From: a virus
Reading direction: 5' to 3' (one strand)
DNA length: 64,000 bases
Virus record (IMG/VR): IMGVR_UViG_3300017971_000228
Location: 1 to 64,000 of that record
Shown here: piece after piece, positions 15,530 through 23,258 of the stretch
How positions within the stretch are numbered: the first letter of the stretch is position 1
How the letters are laid out: every line of letters begins with the position of its first letter
Position numbers and translations under genes: made by a program
Notes under the pieces: generated by a model
What the model was told of the DNA's origin: nothing
Seen by the model: only the letters and a program-made list of their open reading frames with translations
Database searches by the model: none

Positions 15530-15993
15530 ATGCGGGTCCGCTGACGGATGATCTGGTCGCTGAGAGGGTGATGGGGTGGCAGCGGAAGTGGGTATTGGCC
15601 AAGAGTCCCGGTGTTTTCTGGGGCGGACTCTATGCCACCAAGCTGGAATGCACCAACTACCAGCGGCGAAGCGGAATTGACAGAGATTATCATTCGACAT
15701 TGGTATGGGCAGAGGGGGATCGGATTGCAGCGTGGAGGGAGGAGTGGAAGCCGTCAACGGACGTGGGCGTGGCCATGCAAGCCGTTGAACACGTCCAGGG
15801 CTTGCCGTGTCTGGGGATAGGATTTGATCTGCATTCACGGGGAGATGTGAAGGTCCATCGGGAGAAGTGGACGGCTGAGATGAGCATGCCGGGGCTATAT
15901 CGACGGCAGGAATGGTGCGGTCATGGAGGTACGGCGGCGCTGGCCATCTGTCGTGCGCTGCTCGAATGGGCAGTATTCTTGACAGAACGCTGA
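15496..15993 (+). CDS. Hypothetical protein of the phage ABA-sandwich (BC1872-like) type
   Basis: A 165-residue protein. LTDDLVAERVMGWQRKW, then WKPSTDVGVAMQAVEHV and TAALAICRALLEWA follow the layout of the small phage ABA-sandwich domain proteins, whose role is unknown. I prefer the ATG at 15496; an upstream GTG at 15472 is also in frame. The -35 box of the promoter for the head genes lies at its 3' end, and the gene contains an exact copy of the dispersed motif at 15685. Confidence 0.65.
   Translation: MDGGQASLAEVNAGPLTDDLVAERVMGWQRKWVLAKSPGVFWGGLYATKLECTNYQRRSGIDRDYHSTLVWAEGDRIAAWREEWKPSTDVGVAMQAVEHVQGLPCLGIGFDLHSRGDVKVHREKWTAEMSMPGLYRRQEWCGHGGTAALAICRALLEWAVFLTER
15685..15695 (+). repeat. 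Dispersed motif GATTATCATTC, exact copy 3
   Basis: Exact copy about 300 bases upstream of the head-gene promoter, inside the ABA-sandwich-like gene (Asp-Tyr-His-Ser). Confidence 0.75.
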
Positions 15994-16007
15994 TTCGGTG
16001 GTACTAT
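15979..16007 (+). promoter_or_regulatory. Strong sigma70-type promoter for the portal operon
   Basis: TTGACA at 15979-15984, a 17-base spacer, and TACTAT at 16002-16007. The -35 box overlaps the end of the upstream coding region. The transcript would start near 16014 and meet a terminator hairpin about 30 bases later. Confidence 0.75.
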
Positions 16008-16043
16008 ATGATTACAATACAAGAGCCAACTTCTGAGATGTAA

Positions 16044-16077
16044 GGGCGACTCAGCACCATTGAGTCGCCCTTTTTTT
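16044..16077 (+). terminator. Intrinsic terminator hairpin ahead of the portal gene
   Basis: GGGCGACTCA (16044-16053) and TGAGTCGCCC (16061-16070) form a perfect 10-base-pair stem with a 7-base loop, followed by seven T. It lies between a strong promoter and the portal gene, so it acts either on readthrough from the cargo operon or as an attenuator of the promoter's own transcript. A near-identical hairpin occurs at 25381. Confidence 0.88.
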
Positions 16078-16096
16078 GTTGCTTGAAGGATAACCG

Positions 16097-17572
16097 ATGC
16101 CAGATGAGACAAAACTGACGAGGGCCACCTTTGGCGAGTTGGGGGCGGCGGGCCTGAACCGCTATGGCGGCACGGTAGACAACGACTTCATCAAGGACCT
16201 GGAGCGAGCGACTTCCCGGTTCAAGATATTCACGGAGATGCGGCTGAACGATCCGGTCATTGGCGCGATTCTGTTCCTGGTGGAGCAGATGCTGCGCCGT
16301 GTCGTTTGGATGGTAGAACCTTCAGACCCGACGGATGACGTGGCCGTAGAACGGGCAGAGTTCATCGAATCCTGCATGGCAGACATGAGCCACACCTGGA
16401 ATGACTTCATCAGCGAAGCCATCACCTTCCTGCCCTACGGGTGGAGCTGGTTTGAACAGGTTTTCAAGAAGCGGCTAGGTCCAAAGCCGAAGAACTACTG
16501 CAAGGATCCCGCCCCATCATTGCACAACGACGGGCTAGTGGGCTGGCGCAAGTTCGCCGTTCGGGCGCAGGAATCCCTAGACCGATGGGACTTCGACGAG
16601 AACGGCGGCATCCAGGGCATGTACCAGCGACCAGCGCCGGACTACGTAGAGCGGTACATCCCTATTGACAAGTCGCTGCTGTTTCGGACGAGAGTAGAAC
16701 TGAACTCGCCGGAGGGGCGGAGTGTCCTGAGACACGCCTACCGCAGTTATCACTTCAAGAAAAATCTTGAGGTCATCATGGGCATCGGCGCGGAACGAGA
16801 TCTGGCGGGTATGCCGGTGATCTACCTGCCGCCGGGGGCCACGAAGGATGACTACGACCAGGCGCGGAAGGTCGTGGAGCGAGTAAGGGTAGACGAATAC
16901 TACGGACTTACCATCCCCGGTCCCAAGGCGACCAACATGGAGGCAGCCAGGGAGGGTGGGTGGTTGTTCGAGCTGGTCGTCAGTGGCGGGCGGCACTCCT
17001 TTGCCCTGGTGGAGATGCTGGAGTACTACGACCGACGCATGTCCATGGCCGTGCTGGCGCAGTTCATCATGCTGGGCAGCGGTTCGGTAGGCAGCTTCGC
17101 ACTTTCACGGGACCATTCGGAGATCTTCCTAAAGGCGCTGGAGGGGTGGGCGACGATGATAGCGGAGACCATCAACCGTCACGCCATCCCCAAGCTGATG
17201 CGCATGAACGGCTGGGATGAAGCACAGTCCCCGCAGCTGAAGCCTTCGGGTCTACTGAGAGCTGACATCGGCGAATTGAGTAACCTGATCATGGCCTTTG
17301 GCCAGGCGGGGTTGGATCTGCGTGACATCGAGGACCATATCCGGTCGCAGGCGAACCTGCCGCCCAGGACGGAAGAGGCGAAGCTGGTAGAGCCGATCAA
17401 GCCCATGAACCAGCGGAAGCCTGAAGTACCTGAAGAAGAAGAAGTAGAGAAGGCGGAACCCTGGCATCTGGTGGGGCGGATTCCGACGAGGGATGAGATT
17501 CTGGCGGGCTACCGGATCACGCCAGCGGATAGGGAACTGGTCGCAGCGGAGTTCGAGAAGGTGCTGGGGTGA
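16097..17572 (+). CDS. Phage portal protein (DUF935/Mu gp29-like)
   Basis: A 491-residue portal subunit, the dodecameric ring through which DNA enters the head. Portal-like features are FKIFTEMRLNDPVIGAILF near residue 45, a clip/stem region around residues 200-300, and SMAVLAQFIMLGSGSVGSFALSRDHSEIFL near residue 315, typical of DUF935-type portals. The acidic C-terminal tail (PEVPEEEEVEKAEP) is common. It is the first gene after the late promoter/terminator leader. No terminase is adjacent. Confidence 0.88.
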   Translation: MPDETKLTRATFGELGAAGLNRYGGTVDNDFIKDLERATSRFKIFTEMRLNDPVIGAILFLVEQMLRRVVWMVEPSDPTDDVAVERAEFIESCMADMSHTWNDFISEAITFLPYGWSWFEQVFKKRLGPKPKNYCKDPAPSLHNDGLVGWRKFAVRAQESLDRWDFDENGGIQGMYQRPAPDYVERYIPIDKSLLFRTRVELNSPEGRSVLRHAYRSYHFKKNLEVIMGIGAERDLAGMPVIYLPPGATKDDYDQARKVVERVRVDEYYGLTIPGPKATNMEAAREGGWLFELVVSGGRHSFALVEMLEYYDRRMSMAVLAQFIMLGSGSVGSFALSRDHSEIFLKALEGWATMIAETINRHAIPKLMRMNGWDEAQSPQLKPSGLLRADIGELSNLIMAFGQAGLDLRDIEDHIRSQANLPPRTEEAKLVEPIKPMNQRKPEVPEEEEVEKAEPWHLVGRIPTRDEILAGYRITPADRELVAAEFEKVLG

Positions 17573-18168
17573 CGATTATCATTCGAAAGCAGCACCCAGC
17601 CCTTCTGGACGCTGAGACACGACGGGTACTGGCAGAGGCAAGACGAGACGCCTTTGACCGTCGGGTAGCGGCGCTGATGGCGTTGCTGAGGGATGGGGAG
17701 ATCGAACTGGTAGAGTGGGTAGAGGAGATGAAGGCGGAGATCAAGAGCCTTCACGTCTCTTCAGCCGTGATTGGCAGGGGCGGGCTGGAAGAGATGACAC
17801 CCGAGGACTGGGAAGCGGTAGAAGCTGAACTGCTGGAGCAGTACGACTACCTGCGGGGGATGGTGGATGAGCTAGTAGCCAATGACGGGCAGGACTTGGG
17901 GCCGCGTTGGGACTGGCGGGCCATTCTGTACGGAGGTGCTGCCTGGGGGACGTTCAACCAATCCGAACTGGCGTGGATGGAAGCGGAAGGGATGACGGAG
18001 TACCAATGGACTCTGGGCTACGCAGATCATTGTGCTAGTTGTGTAGACTATGCGAGCTACGGGTGGGTTCCGCTAGGAATGTTCCCCGGAGTGCCTGCAG
18101 ATGGGACAAGTACCTTATGTGGAACTAATTGCCATTGTCACCTGGAGTATAGAGAGGGGACGGAGTGA
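17569..18168 (+). CDS. Minor head (Mu F-like) morphogenesis protein
   Basis: A 199-residue protein placed right after the portal. Its C-terminus (DHCASCVDYASYGW through STLCGTNCHCHLEYR) is the Cys-rich ending of the Mu F/SPP1 gp7 family, which joins portal and capsid during head assembly. The GTG start overlaps the portal stop. The dispersed motif fills codons 2-5 (Ile-Ile-Ile-Arg). Confidence 0.8.
   Translation: MTIIIRKQHPALLDAETRRVLAEARRDAFDRRVAALMALLRDGEIELVEWVEEMKAEIKSLHVSSAVIGRGGLEEMTPEDWEAVEAELLEQYDYLRGMVDELVANDGQDLGPRWDWRAILYGGAAWGTFNQSELAWMEAEGMTEYQWTLGYADHCASCVDYASYGWVPLGMFPGVPADGTSTLCGTNCHCHLEYREGTE
17574..17584 (+). repeat. Dispersed motif GATTATCATTC, exact copy 4
   Basis: Exact copy directly behind the GTG start of the minor head gene, coding Ile-Ile-Ile. 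Confidence 0.75.
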
Positions 18169-18980
18169 TGCTGAGTCTCAAGGAGCAACACGAACGGATG
18201 TTGTACCCGGAAGTGCGAGTGCGATCCGGCAAAGCGATGGGGTCGGGAACGATTCTGTACTCAGCCCCTCTGCCCGAAAGTGACGATGGCCGTCACGAGA
18301 CCTACATTCTGACCAATGAACACGTAGTGGACGATCTCATCAAGGTCGAGACCAAGTGGTCGGCGCTGCTGAAGCGGGAGCGCAAGGTAGATGTGCTGGG
18401 GACGCCTTCCATCGAGGTATTCACCTATGACTTCATGAGCCGCGTCATCGGTGGCACGATGTACCAAACGGACATCGTGTGTTACGACAAGGACGAGGAC
18501 TTGGCGTTGCTGCGGGTTCGGGCGCCTAACCAGTTCCCGCACGTCGCTGAGATGTATCCCAGGGCTGAAGTGGACGAGCTGAAGTCCTTCATGCCGGTGG
18601 TAACGGTTGGCTGTGGATTGGGTGCGAAGCCGGTCATCACCTTTGGCTACATCTCTGGGTTTGGGTACGAGATAGAGAACCGCGATTTTGTCCTCATGAG
18701 TGCAGCGAGTATCTTCGGAAACTCCGGTGGGGCTACCTTCCTGCTGGATACGGGGCAGTTCATCGGCGTTCCTTCGCGGCTGGCGGTGAACTGGGGCGAT
18801 GCGATTACGCATTGCAGCTATTCAATACCTGTGTGGAGGGTATACCAGTTCCTAGAGGATCAGGTATTCCACTTCGTCTTTGACGATTCCGTGACTAGCG
18901 CAGAGTGTGAGGAAATGCGTCGGGCGAAGCGGGAGAACGAAGAGTACCAGATGTTGGCAGAGGATCGGGGCAAGAACTAG
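18168..18980 (+). CDS. Trypsin-like (S1-type) serine protease
   Basis: A 270-residue chymotrypsin-fold protease with all three catalytic residues in context: His near 52 (TNEHVV), Asp near 111 (DEDLALL) and Ser near 186 (GNSGGATF). There is no signal peptide, so it acts in the cytoplasm or inside the virion. Its position between minor head and XkdF-like protease genes suggests a role in prohead processing or as an ejected protein. Phage prohead proteases are usually of other folds, so this gene is atypical. Confidence 0.85.
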   Translation: MLSLKEQHERMLYPEVRVRSGKAMGSGTILYSAPLPESDDGRHETYILTNEHVVDDLIKVETKWSALLKRERKVDVLGTPSIEVFTYDFMSRVIGGTMYQTDIVCYDKDEDLALLRVRAPNQFPHVAEMYPRAEVDELKSFMPVVTVGCGLGAKPVITFGYISGFGYEIENRDFVLMSAASIFGNSGGATFLLDTGQFIGVPSRLAVNWGDAITHCSYSIPVWRVYQFLEDQVFHFVFDDSVTSAECEEMRRAKRENEEYQMLAEDRGKN

Positions 18981-18982
18981 GG

Positions 18983-19092
18983 GTCACCTGCTGGGCCAGC
19001 ATGTCTAGTACATTCAGAGACAACACAGAACTTTGGGCGCGAGGTCTGCGCGGGTTCTAAACGGTGACGAGCGGAGGCATGGCTGGCCCAGC
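18983..19092 (+). ncRNA. Candidate structured RNA or paired-site element with possible pseudoknot
   Basis: The gap between two head genes holds GCTGGGCCAGC (18990-19000) paired with GCTGGCCCAGC (19082-19092), extended by ATG/CAT. GTCACC (18983-18988) can pair with GGTGAC (19063-19068), crossing the first helix. An inner hairpin (AGAAC 19027-19031 with GTTCT 19054-19058, CGCG inside) is also present. Each outer arm is itself a near palindrome, so a protein-binding site pair is an alternative. Confidence 0.4.
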
Positions 19093-19109
19093 TTGACAAG
19101 GAATCATTG

Positions 19110-19391
19110 ATGGGATTATTGGCGCAACTGAACAAGGCCACCGAAGACTACCACCGTCGCCTAGTAGACCAACTCCGCCCCTTCGTGAGCCGTCATACTT
19201 TCGAGCACGCTCATCGCAGGGCACGGGGGTATGCTGGTGGACGGGCGAGTCCGAAGCAGCCTACAGGACTAGTAGATGCGTTGAACTCAGGCGTCTTGCG
19301 GCAAGCGTCAGACAAGGATCTGCTGAAGCTGTATGAGATGGTGCAGCAGTTGTCAGTAGTAGAGGAACAAGAAGATGACCTTACTGACTAG
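19110..19391 (+). CDS. Hypothetical head-region protein
   Basis: A 93-residue basic, helical protein from the ATG at 19110. Its start (MGLLAQLNKA) resembles the N-terminus of the next protein (MTLLTRLNKG) and an internal stretch of it (LTLLAQLNKASF), suggesting a repeated docking or cleavage element. It overlaps the next gene by 17 bases. Confidence 0.55.
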   Translation: MGLLAQLNKATEDYHRRLVDQLRPFVSRHTFEHAHRRARGYAGGRASPKQPTGLVDALNSGVLRQASDKDLLKLYEMVQQLSVVEEQEDDLTD

Positions 19392-20289
19392 ACTCAACAA
19401 AGGACCAACTCTATCCTCCCTCCACGTCAACCAGCCGATAGGCGCTGACGGACCGCCGCTGGAATGGCCCGAATGGGACTGGGAAGCGGTCCGTGGTGCT
19501 ATTCTGGAAGAGATGGAGAGGCGGGGGATGGAGATTGTAGACAAAGACGATGGCTTGGAGGGGGACGGGGTAGAGAAGGGCTACGAAGTCCCCATCGTCA
19601 AGTATGATGACTTCAAGGGGCTCGTGTACGGGGTTGTACTTGAACCAGGATCGGTGGATTCTCAGGGTGACATTATCTCCGAGGAAGAAATCGAGAAGGC
19701 TTGCCACGACTTCATGCGACGCGGGCATCGGCTGGATCTCCAGCACCACCGTGACGTTCAGGACGACGAAGCTGAAGTCGTCGAGAACTACATTGCGCCA
19801 GGGGACTTCGAAGGTGTGAAGAAGGGTTCCTGGGTGATGGTGACTCAACTCAAGACGGATGAATTCAAGAAGCAGGCCCAGGAAGGTGAGATAGCCTTCT
19901 ACAGCATTCGGGGGCGGGGGATGCGACAGAGCGTGGAGCTGGGGGTAGAAAAGGCGGAGACGGTAGAGGAAGTGCTGACGCTGCTGGCCCAACTCAACAA
20001 AGCCTCCTTCACCAACGACGCCTGGGACAAGAGCGTGACGAACCGGCTCAGCGCGGCGGAGTACTGCCGGTGCTGTCTGGTGGACGGGAACGCTCCAGGC
20101 GAAGAGAAGGTGAAGGCAAAGTGCAAGCTCCCCATCCGCGCCACGCCAGGGGGACCCATCTACCGGGCGGCACTGCGTAACGCGGCCTCGCGCATCTCCC
20201 AGATGACGGAAGTGTCGGCTGAGGATCGAGCCAAAGCAGCCAGACGATTGGAGAACCTGAAGCAGCAGGCGGGGGTGGGCGAGGAGTGA
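19375..20289 (+). CDS. XkdF-like phage protease/prohead protein
   Basis: A 304-residue protein. GLVYGVVLEPGSVDSQGD, ACHDFMRRGHRLDLQHHRD and GSWVMVTQLKTDEFKKQAQ match the XkdF-type putative phage serine protease family, thought to process head proteins. The C-terminal ~80 residues add a Cys-containing segment (YCRCCLVDG, KCKLPI) and a helical ISQMTEVSAEDRAKAARRLENL. It sits downstream of the portal, as expected for a maturation protease. Confidence 0.78.
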   Translation: MTLLTRLNKGPTLSSLHVNQPIGADGPPLEWPEWDWEAVRGAILEEMERRGMEIVDKDDGLEGDGVEKGYEVPIVKYDDFKGLVYGVVLEPGSVDSQGDIISEEEIEKACHDFMRRGHRLDLQHHRDVQDDEAEVVENYIAPGDFEGVKKGSWVMVTQLKTDEFKKQAQEGEIAFYSIRGRGMRQSVELGVEKAETVEEVLTLLAQLNKASFTNDAWDKSVTNRLSAAEYCRCCLVDGNAPGEEKVKAKCKLPIRATPGGPIYRAALRNAASRISQMTEVSAEDRAKAARRLENLKQQAGVGEE

Positions 20290-20468
20290 ACGCAGAACCC
20301 GCCCGACGCTGGGAGCTGGCACCGCAGGTGACACGTTCCATCTTCACCGATCAGGTAATGGGCATCTGGCTGCGACCTGGGGAGTATGTTCGCTGGAAGC
20401 TACTGAAGATGCCGGACGGGACCAGGGAGGTGATTGGGTACAAGATCATCTCCCGACTCAACGCCTAG
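20286..20468 (+). CDS. Small hypothetical protein
   Basis: A 60-residue basic protein with a GTG start overlapping the upstream stop. No motif is recognised. It is the last gene before the second cargo island. Confidence 0.5.
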   Translation: MNAEPARRWELAPQVTRSIFTDQVMGIWLRPGEYVRWKLLKMPDGTREVIGYKIISRLNA

Positions 20469-20469
20469 C

Positions 20470-21063
20470 ATGGGCTATCACTGGGCGCCGGATGACAGCT
20501 ACAAAGAAGGGTGGCAGCGGGCAAGGGAGACCGTAGCGCGGGTAGTCCGGAACTCGGTGGGCGTCCCCTCCAGCAAGGGTGAGGTGCTGTACGTGGCGGC
20601 GCGGTACGGCCTCGGCGAGGGACGGGTGGTAGAGATCGGCGCAGCCTACGGGCGATCTGCCATCTACCTGGCCAGCGGGACCAGAGACGGCAACCGTGGG
20701 AAGGTATGGAGCGTGGACCCGCACACGGAGTATCGGAGTGGTGAGGCGTTCCTTCAGAACCTGCGCGAAGCCGACCTAATCAACTGGGTAGTGCCGCTGG
20801 TCTGCACGTCACGGGAAGCGTATCTGGGGTGGGATGGAAGCCCCATTCGGGTACTGTTTGTGGACGGCGACCATTCGACTTCAGCGGCGAGAGAGGATCT
20901 GGGGTGGTGGGTGCCGCTAGTGGTTCCCGGCGGGGTGGTCATCGTAGACGATTACGGGAGCTATAGCAGCGTGGCCACGGCGGTGGATGAGTTCTGTCGG
21001 GCGGAAGGATATGAAGTGGCCGTATGCGATCAGATGGCGATACTGAGTGTAAAGGAGGACTGA
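20470..21063 (+). CDS. SAM-dependent methyltransferase (Methyltransf_24-like)
   Basis: A 197-residue protein with VVEIGAAYGRSAIYLA as motif I, VWSVDPHTEYRSGEAF, and RVLFVDGDHSTSAAREDLGWW followed by GGVVIVDDYGSYSSVA. This pattern is typical of the Methyltransf_24/O-methyltransferase group often found in glycan clusters. A GTAAAGGAGGAC ribosome site follows its 3' end for the next gene. Confidence 0.85.
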   Translation: MGYHWAPDDSYKEGWQRARETVARVVRNSVGVPSSKGEVLYVAARYGLGEGRVVEIGAAYGRSAIYLASGTRDGNRGKVWSVDPHTEYRSGEAFLQNLREADLINWVVPLVCTSREAYLGWDGSPIRVLFVDGDHSTSAAREDLGWWVPLVVPGGVVIVDDYGSYSSVATAVDEFCRAEGYEVAVCDQMAILSVKED

Positions 21064-21079
21064 ACTGAGCGAAAAGAAG

Positions 21080-22411
21080 GTGTTACTGGTGTACCCTCAC
21101 GTCCGCCCCTACATGGCGGACAAATGGATTCCCACGTCTCACGTATTTCTAGCCTCATCGCTATTGGCCCTGGGCTACGAACCTATCCTCATAGACGACC
21201 GATTCAGCAGAGAGCGCACATTATCATTATTGGCCCGGCACCTGGATGATGCACTGTTGGTGGGCATCGGGACGGCGACGGGTTCCCAGCTGCGGAACGC
21301 CCAGGACCTGGCCAGGTGGTGCAAGGAGAAGCGACCGGACGTTCCAGTCGTCTTCGGGGGGCCCTTCCCCTCAGCGAAGCCGGACCTGATGCTGGAGAGT
21401 CCCTACGTGGACGCGGTGGTGACGGGGCAGGGAGAGTGGGCGCTGCCGTACCTGTGCGAGTCCTTCCACGAAGGGGTGGTCCGGGGCCAGCGGGTGAACA
21501 TCGACAACCTGCCACCGCTGCCCTATGCGGACAGAGAGTTCATGCGGGTGAAGGACTATCTCAATCCGTACACGGTGGCCCTCAACTTCGCCACGTCGTC
21601 GGGGTGCGTGGGACACTGTGGGTTCTGCTACTGGCATGAGGACTACGGGTATAGTCGATTCTCTGCCGGCAGGGTAGGGCGCAACCTGGAACTGTTGGTG
21701 GACGCCTTCGGGATCGAGAACGTCCAGTTCGATGACGGGACGTTCTTCGTGGGACAGAAGCGGACTATGGAGATCGTGGAGGCCATCGCCGGACTGGGCA
21801 TCCGCTGGCGGGCCAACGGAAGAGTGGACACGCTGGCCAGCTTCCGGGAGGGGGATTGGTGGCGGATTGCGGAGGCAGGTTGCCACCTGATCCACATCGG
21901 GTTGGAGCATGTGTCGGGGCGGATTCTGGCGCTGATGGACAAGCGCATCGACCCGGTAGGCTGTCTACCTATCGTGCGACGGGCAAAGGAAGTGGGGATT
22001 GGGGTGCGGTTCCACCTGCTGCTGGGGAACCCCACGGAGACGGTAGAGGACCTGGAAGCAGTAGGGGAATGGCTGGCGCAGATGCTGGAAGCCTACCCTG
22101 ATCTGGACTACACCTGCAACTGGTTCACGCCGTACCCCGGATGCGCGATGACGGAAATCGCCAAGCGTCATGGCTACCGAGAACCAACGACGCTGGAGGG
22201 GTTCGAGCGGCTGGAGCTGGCAAACTACGTAGCACTACCCGAAGACGACCGCGAGATTATCAAAGAGACGTCGCCCTGGGAAGTGGACTACAGAGTCCCA
22301 TGGTTCACGGATGAGGAAAACGCGGAGTACATGCAGACCTTTCGGCGGGTGATTCCGCAGAGAGGGACGATTGAGACGACGGGAGGAAAGCGAGATGAGA
22401 TCTACGCCTGA
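21080..22411 (+). CDS. B12-binding-type radical SAM enzyme
   Basis: A 443-residue protein. The N-terminal ~140 residues resemble a cobalamin-binding Rossmann domain (LLVYPHVRPY, LLVGIGTATGSQ, VVFGGPFPSAKP). The radical SAM core then shows CVGHCGFC (Cx3Cx2C, near residue 180) for the [4Fe-4S] cluster, and NPTETVEDL. Such enzymes methylate unactivated carbons or rearrange sugars. Start: the GTG at 21080 is poorly placed relative to the strong AAAGGAGG at 21053; an in-frame CTG at 21065 fits that ribosome site better and would give an N-terminus LSEKKVLLVYPH. Confidence 0.88.
   Translation: MLLVYPHVRPYMADKWIPTSHVFLASSLLALGYEPILIDDRFSRERTLSLLARHLDDALLVGIGTATGSQLRNAQDLARWCKEKRPDVPVVFGGPFPSAKPDLMLESPYVDAVVTGQGEWALPYLCESFHEGVVRGQRVNIDNLPPLPYADREFMRVKDYLNPYTVALNFATSSGCVGHCGFCYWHEDYGYSRFSAGRVGRNLELLVDAFGIENVQFDDGTFFVGQKRTMEIVEAIAGLGIRWRANGRVDTLASFREGDWWRIAEAGCHLIHIGLEHVSGRILALMDKRIDPVGCLPIVRRAKEVGIGVRFHLLLGNPTETVEDLEAVGEWLAQMLEAYPDLDYTCNWFTPYPGCAMTEIAKRHGYREPTTLEGFERLELANYVALPEDDREIIKETSPWEVDYRVPWFTDEENAEYMQTFRRVIPQRGTIETTGGKRDEIYA
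21219..21229 (+). repeat. Dispersed motif, variant CATTATCATTA
   Basis: Nine of eleven bases match; it lies in the radical SAM gene, read in the third frame (Leu-Ser-Leu-Leu). Confidence 0.5.
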
Positions 22412-23258
22412 CACCGTCTGCATCTTCCTGGGGCCGCTGAACAACCTGACGACGCTGACGGCGACGGCGCTGGCCTTCCATCCGAATGTACAGGTGCTGA
22501 ATCATGGGGCACGGTATCTGTGGGAAGCGCGGGGGTGTAACTTCCTGTGTGACTTCACCGAAGCCAACTACCAGCGATTCATTGACGAGGCCGTTACCCT
22601 GTCGCTATCATCAGGTCTGTGCCGCTATGATGGGGGGTCCATTCTCTCCTCGCATACTTTCGAGGGGAACCCGGAGATGATTGCCCGCTACATTGAGATG
22701 CACGGTTCGGGCAGTCTCAAGGATGATATCCGGTGTTTGGTATGGAAGGACCCGATGGAAGTGGAGCGGATGATTGAGGGGACGATGCTGGACTTTCACC
22801 GGCTCTTCGCGCAGGATGGAGGCCGACTGCGGTTCCTGCTACCGATTCGCAATCCTCTGGATACGATGGTATCCATATCGAATGGCCAGCACTGGAAGCT
22901 GTTACAGGGGCTGAACAACAACGAACTCAGCCCCATTCTAAACCGTCTCTTCGCCATGATTCGCCGGTTTCTGAACCGAGAGAGGGACTTCCCCAAGAGG
23001 TTCTTCCACTTCACTCAGAGCGAGTTTGCAGAAACGGAGACATTACAGGCACTGGCAGAGTTCCTGCGGCTGGAACCGGACGAGGGGTGGATGGAGGTAT
23101 GCAAGGACATCTGGCAGATAAGACCATCCTATGCGCTGGATGAGACCAGTCGGAAGATCTATGCCCTTATCAGCAGGCTACAGTTGAGCCAGTTCCCGGA
23201 GGATATGGGCAAGCTGATGGGCTTCGCTGAACTAGAGGGGACGAGGCCGTTGCCATGA
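22395..23258 (+). CDS. Sulfotransferase-like protein 1
   Basis: A 287-residue PAPS-dependent sulfotransferase-like protein. FLGPLNNLTTLTATALAFHP occupies the place of the 5'-phosphosulfate loop, VWKDPMEVERM is a conserved middle element, and LLPIRNPLDTMVSISN matches the 3'-phosphate-binding Arg...Ser motif. It is a tandem paralogue of the next gene. I chose the ATG at 22395 (GGGAGGAAAGCG upstream) over a TTG further up. It probably sulfates a glycan together with the neighbouring enzymes. Confidence 0.72.
   Translation: MRSTPDTVCIFLGPLNNLTTLTATALAFHPNVQVLNHGARYLWEARGCNFLCDFTEANYQRFIDEAVTLSLSSGLCRYDGGSILSSHTFEGNPEMIARYIEMHGSGSLKDDIRCLVWKDPMEVERMIEGTMLDFHRLFAQDGGRLRFLLPIRNPLDTMVSISNGQHWKLLQGLNNNELSPILNRLFAMIRRFLNRERDFPKRFFHFTQSEFAETETLQALAEFLRLEPDEGWMEVCKDIWQIRPSYALDETSRKIYALISRLQLSQFPEDMGKLMGFAELEGTRPLP

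Noticed and set aside
19093-19121. Promoter starting TTGACA at 19093
   Set aside because: The -10 candidate TTATTG is poor and lies within the next gene's start.
19411-20334. Long open frame on the minus strand opposite the XkdF-like gene
   Set aside because: Its sequence is low in recognisable motifs and it mirrors a well-supported + strand gene; it is a shadow of G/C-biased codon positions.
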